Source: Candidatus Methanoperedentaceae archaeon (GTDB taxonomy: Archaea; Halobacteriota; Methanosarcinia; Methanosarcinales; Methanoperedenaceae). Taken from it: a stretch of 5,994 bases of DNA. The position numbers and the translations under genes were made by a program. Positions 4,931-5,994 of this stretch are shown piece after piece; the first letter of the stretch is position 1; every line of letters begins with the position of its first letter. The DNA is taken from the NCBI GenBank assembly GCA_014859785.1, contig JACUTP010000114.1, positions 1 through 5,994 of the forward strand, read 5' to 3'. The notes below the pieces were generated by a model. That model did not search any database. It saw nothing but the letters and a program-made list of their open reading frames with translations, and was not told the origin of the DNA.

Positions 4931-5994
4931 ATGAGCCTGGTTAATGAAGCAAAAAAGGGTAACATCACAGAAGAGATGAAGCGGGTTGCAAAGGATGAGG
5001 GCGTGGAACCCGAATTCGTCCGGCGCGGGGTGGAAAGCGGGAGAATAGTAATTCCAGTAAGCCCGTACAGGAAAACAAGGGCTGTGGGTATAGGAAAAGG
5101 GCTTCGTACAAAAGTTAACGCATCTATTGGTACATCATCCGACATTGTGGATATTGACGTGGAAATCGAGAAAGCCAGGGTGGCTGAAGCGACTGGCGCA
5201 GATACCCTGATGGAGCTTTCAACAGGCGGGGATTTTTACGATATAAGGAAAAGGGTAATTGCCGCCACATCGCTTTCTGTTGGCAGCGTGCCGCTTTACC
5301 AGGCTTTTATTGAGGCGATGCGCAGGCACGGCGCTGTTGTGGATATGGAAGAGGATGAACTGTTTAAGATTACAGCAGAGCAGGCAAAGCTGGGTACAAA
5401 CTTCATGGCGATACATACTGGAATCAACCAGGTAACGGTTGAGCGCCTGAAGGCTCAGGGGCGGTTTGGCGGGCTTTGCTCGCGGGGCGGCGCTTTCATG
5501 ACTGCATGGATGATGCATAACGGGAAAGAGAACCCGCTGTACAGCGAGTTTGATTATTTGCTTGAGATAATGAAGGAGCATGAGGTAACACTTAGCATGG
5601 GTAACGGGATGCGTGCCGGGGCTGTGCATGATTCCACAGACCGCGCGCAAATACAGGAACTGATTATAAATGCTGAGCTTTCCGACAGGGCGCATGCAGC
5701 AGGGGTTCAGACGATTGTGGAAGGACCGGGTCATATCCCGATTGATGAAATCGAGACGAATGTTATACTTATGAAGCGGATGAGCGGTGAGAAGCCGTTT
5801 TACATGCTTGGTCCGCTTGTTACTGACATAGCGCCGGGTTACGACCATATTGTTGCTGCGATTGGAGCCTCCCTGTCCAGTGCATACGGGGCTGATTTTA
5901 TCTGTTACGTGACGCCTGCTGAACACCTGGCGCTTCCGAATGTTGAGGATGTGCGGCAGGGCGTTATTACCTCAAGGATTGCGGCGCATATCGG
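4931..5994 (+). CDS. thiC: Phosphomethylpyrimidine synthase ThiC (3' partial)
   Basis: ThiC is a radical-SAM enzyme of the cytoplasm that rearranges 5-aminoimidazole ribotide into HMP phosphate, the pyrimidine half of thiamine. The window holds 354 complete codons with no stop. The C-terminal Cys motif that binds the [4Fe-4S] cluster (CxxCxxxxC in the family) lies beyond the edge and cannot be checked. Family signatures are in order: [15 protein letters not shown] (31-45), [10 protein letters not shown] (62-71), MELSTGGD (94-101), AIHTG (160-164), SRGG (184-187), [20 protein letters not shown] (221-240), [10 protein letters not shown] (264-273), [14 protein letters not shown] (293-306) and [13 protein letters not shown] (324-336). 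The start fits the short N-terminus of archaeal ThiC, and the frame is closed upstream by a TAA at 4898 with no other ATG between. Transcription probably starts from the TATA box at 4890-4899. It is divergent from the EamA transporter across a region with two symmetric DNA elements. Confidence 0.96.
   Translation, partial: MSLVNEAKKGNITEEMKRVAKDEGVEPEFVRRGVESGRIVIPVSPYRKTRAVGIGKGLRTKVNASIGTSSDIVDIDVEIEKARVAEATGADTLMELSTGGDFYDIRKRVIAATSLSVGSVPLYQAFIEAMRRHGAVVDMEEDELFKITAEQAKLGTNFMAIHTGINQVTVERLKAQGRFGGLCSRGGAFMTAWMMHNGKENPLYSEFDYLLEIMKEHEVTLSMGNGMRAGAVHDSTDRAQIQELIINAELSDRAHAAGVQTIVEGPGHIPIDEIETNVILMKRMSGEKPFYMLGPLVTDIAPGYDHIVAAIGASLSSAYGADFICYVTPAEHLALPNVEDVRQGVITSRIAAHI

Noticed and set aside
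5219..5926. Long minus-strand open frame (235 aa) opposite thiC, and a shorter one at 4891-5145.
   Set aside because: The + strand encodes unmistakable ThiC throughout; the antisense translations look like no known family and have unusual Cys/His-rich composition typical of shadow frames.

Overview
The window looks like part of an archaeal genome, most likely a methanogen- or methanotroph-type euryarchaeon of the Methanosarcinales/ANME-2 kind. Three things point there: a formylmethanofuran dehydrogenase subunit B gene (C1 pathway of methanogenesis or its reversal), a LIG1-type ATP-dependent DNA ligase of archaeal size, and a membrane-anchored multihaem cytochrome c. Promoter-like motifs (TTTAAATATA) and a GGTGAT ribosome-binding site are also archaeal in style. 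'Candidatus Methanoperedens' (ANME-2d), which is rich in multihaem cytochromes and IS elements, is my best guess, but this is inference and other cytochrome-bearing Methanosarcinales fit too.

Layout. Positions 1-1318 (+) hold fwdB/fmdB, cut by the window edge a few codons after its start and broken by a frameshift right after the active-site Cys-His. Seven bases further on, on the opposite strand, the ATP-dependent DNA ligase occupies 1326-2990. A 97-base gap holds a strong hairpin terminator for the next gene, a pentahaem cytochrome c at 3088-3672 (-). Directly upstream of the cytochrome lies a remnant of an IS5-family transposase (about 3672-3932, -), which abuts the stop codon of a ten-helix EamA/DMT-family transporter (3933-4787, -). 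The 143-base region 4788-4930 separates the transporter from the divergently transcribed thiC (4931 to past the window end, +). It holds a 13-bp-arm inverted repeat, a 14-bp palindrome and a good archaeal TATA box.

How the genes relate. This is mostly a set of unlinked housekeeping and metabolic genes, not one pathway: C1 oxidation/reduction (fwdB), DNA repair/replication (lig), extracytoplasmic electron transfer (cytochrome), transport (EamA) and thiamine pyrimidine synthesis (thiC). The two spots of real interest are the disrupted active site of fwdB and the symmetric, operator-like DNA between the transporter and thiC. I do not see CRISPR arrays, tRNA or rRNA genes, or an evident new multi-gene system.
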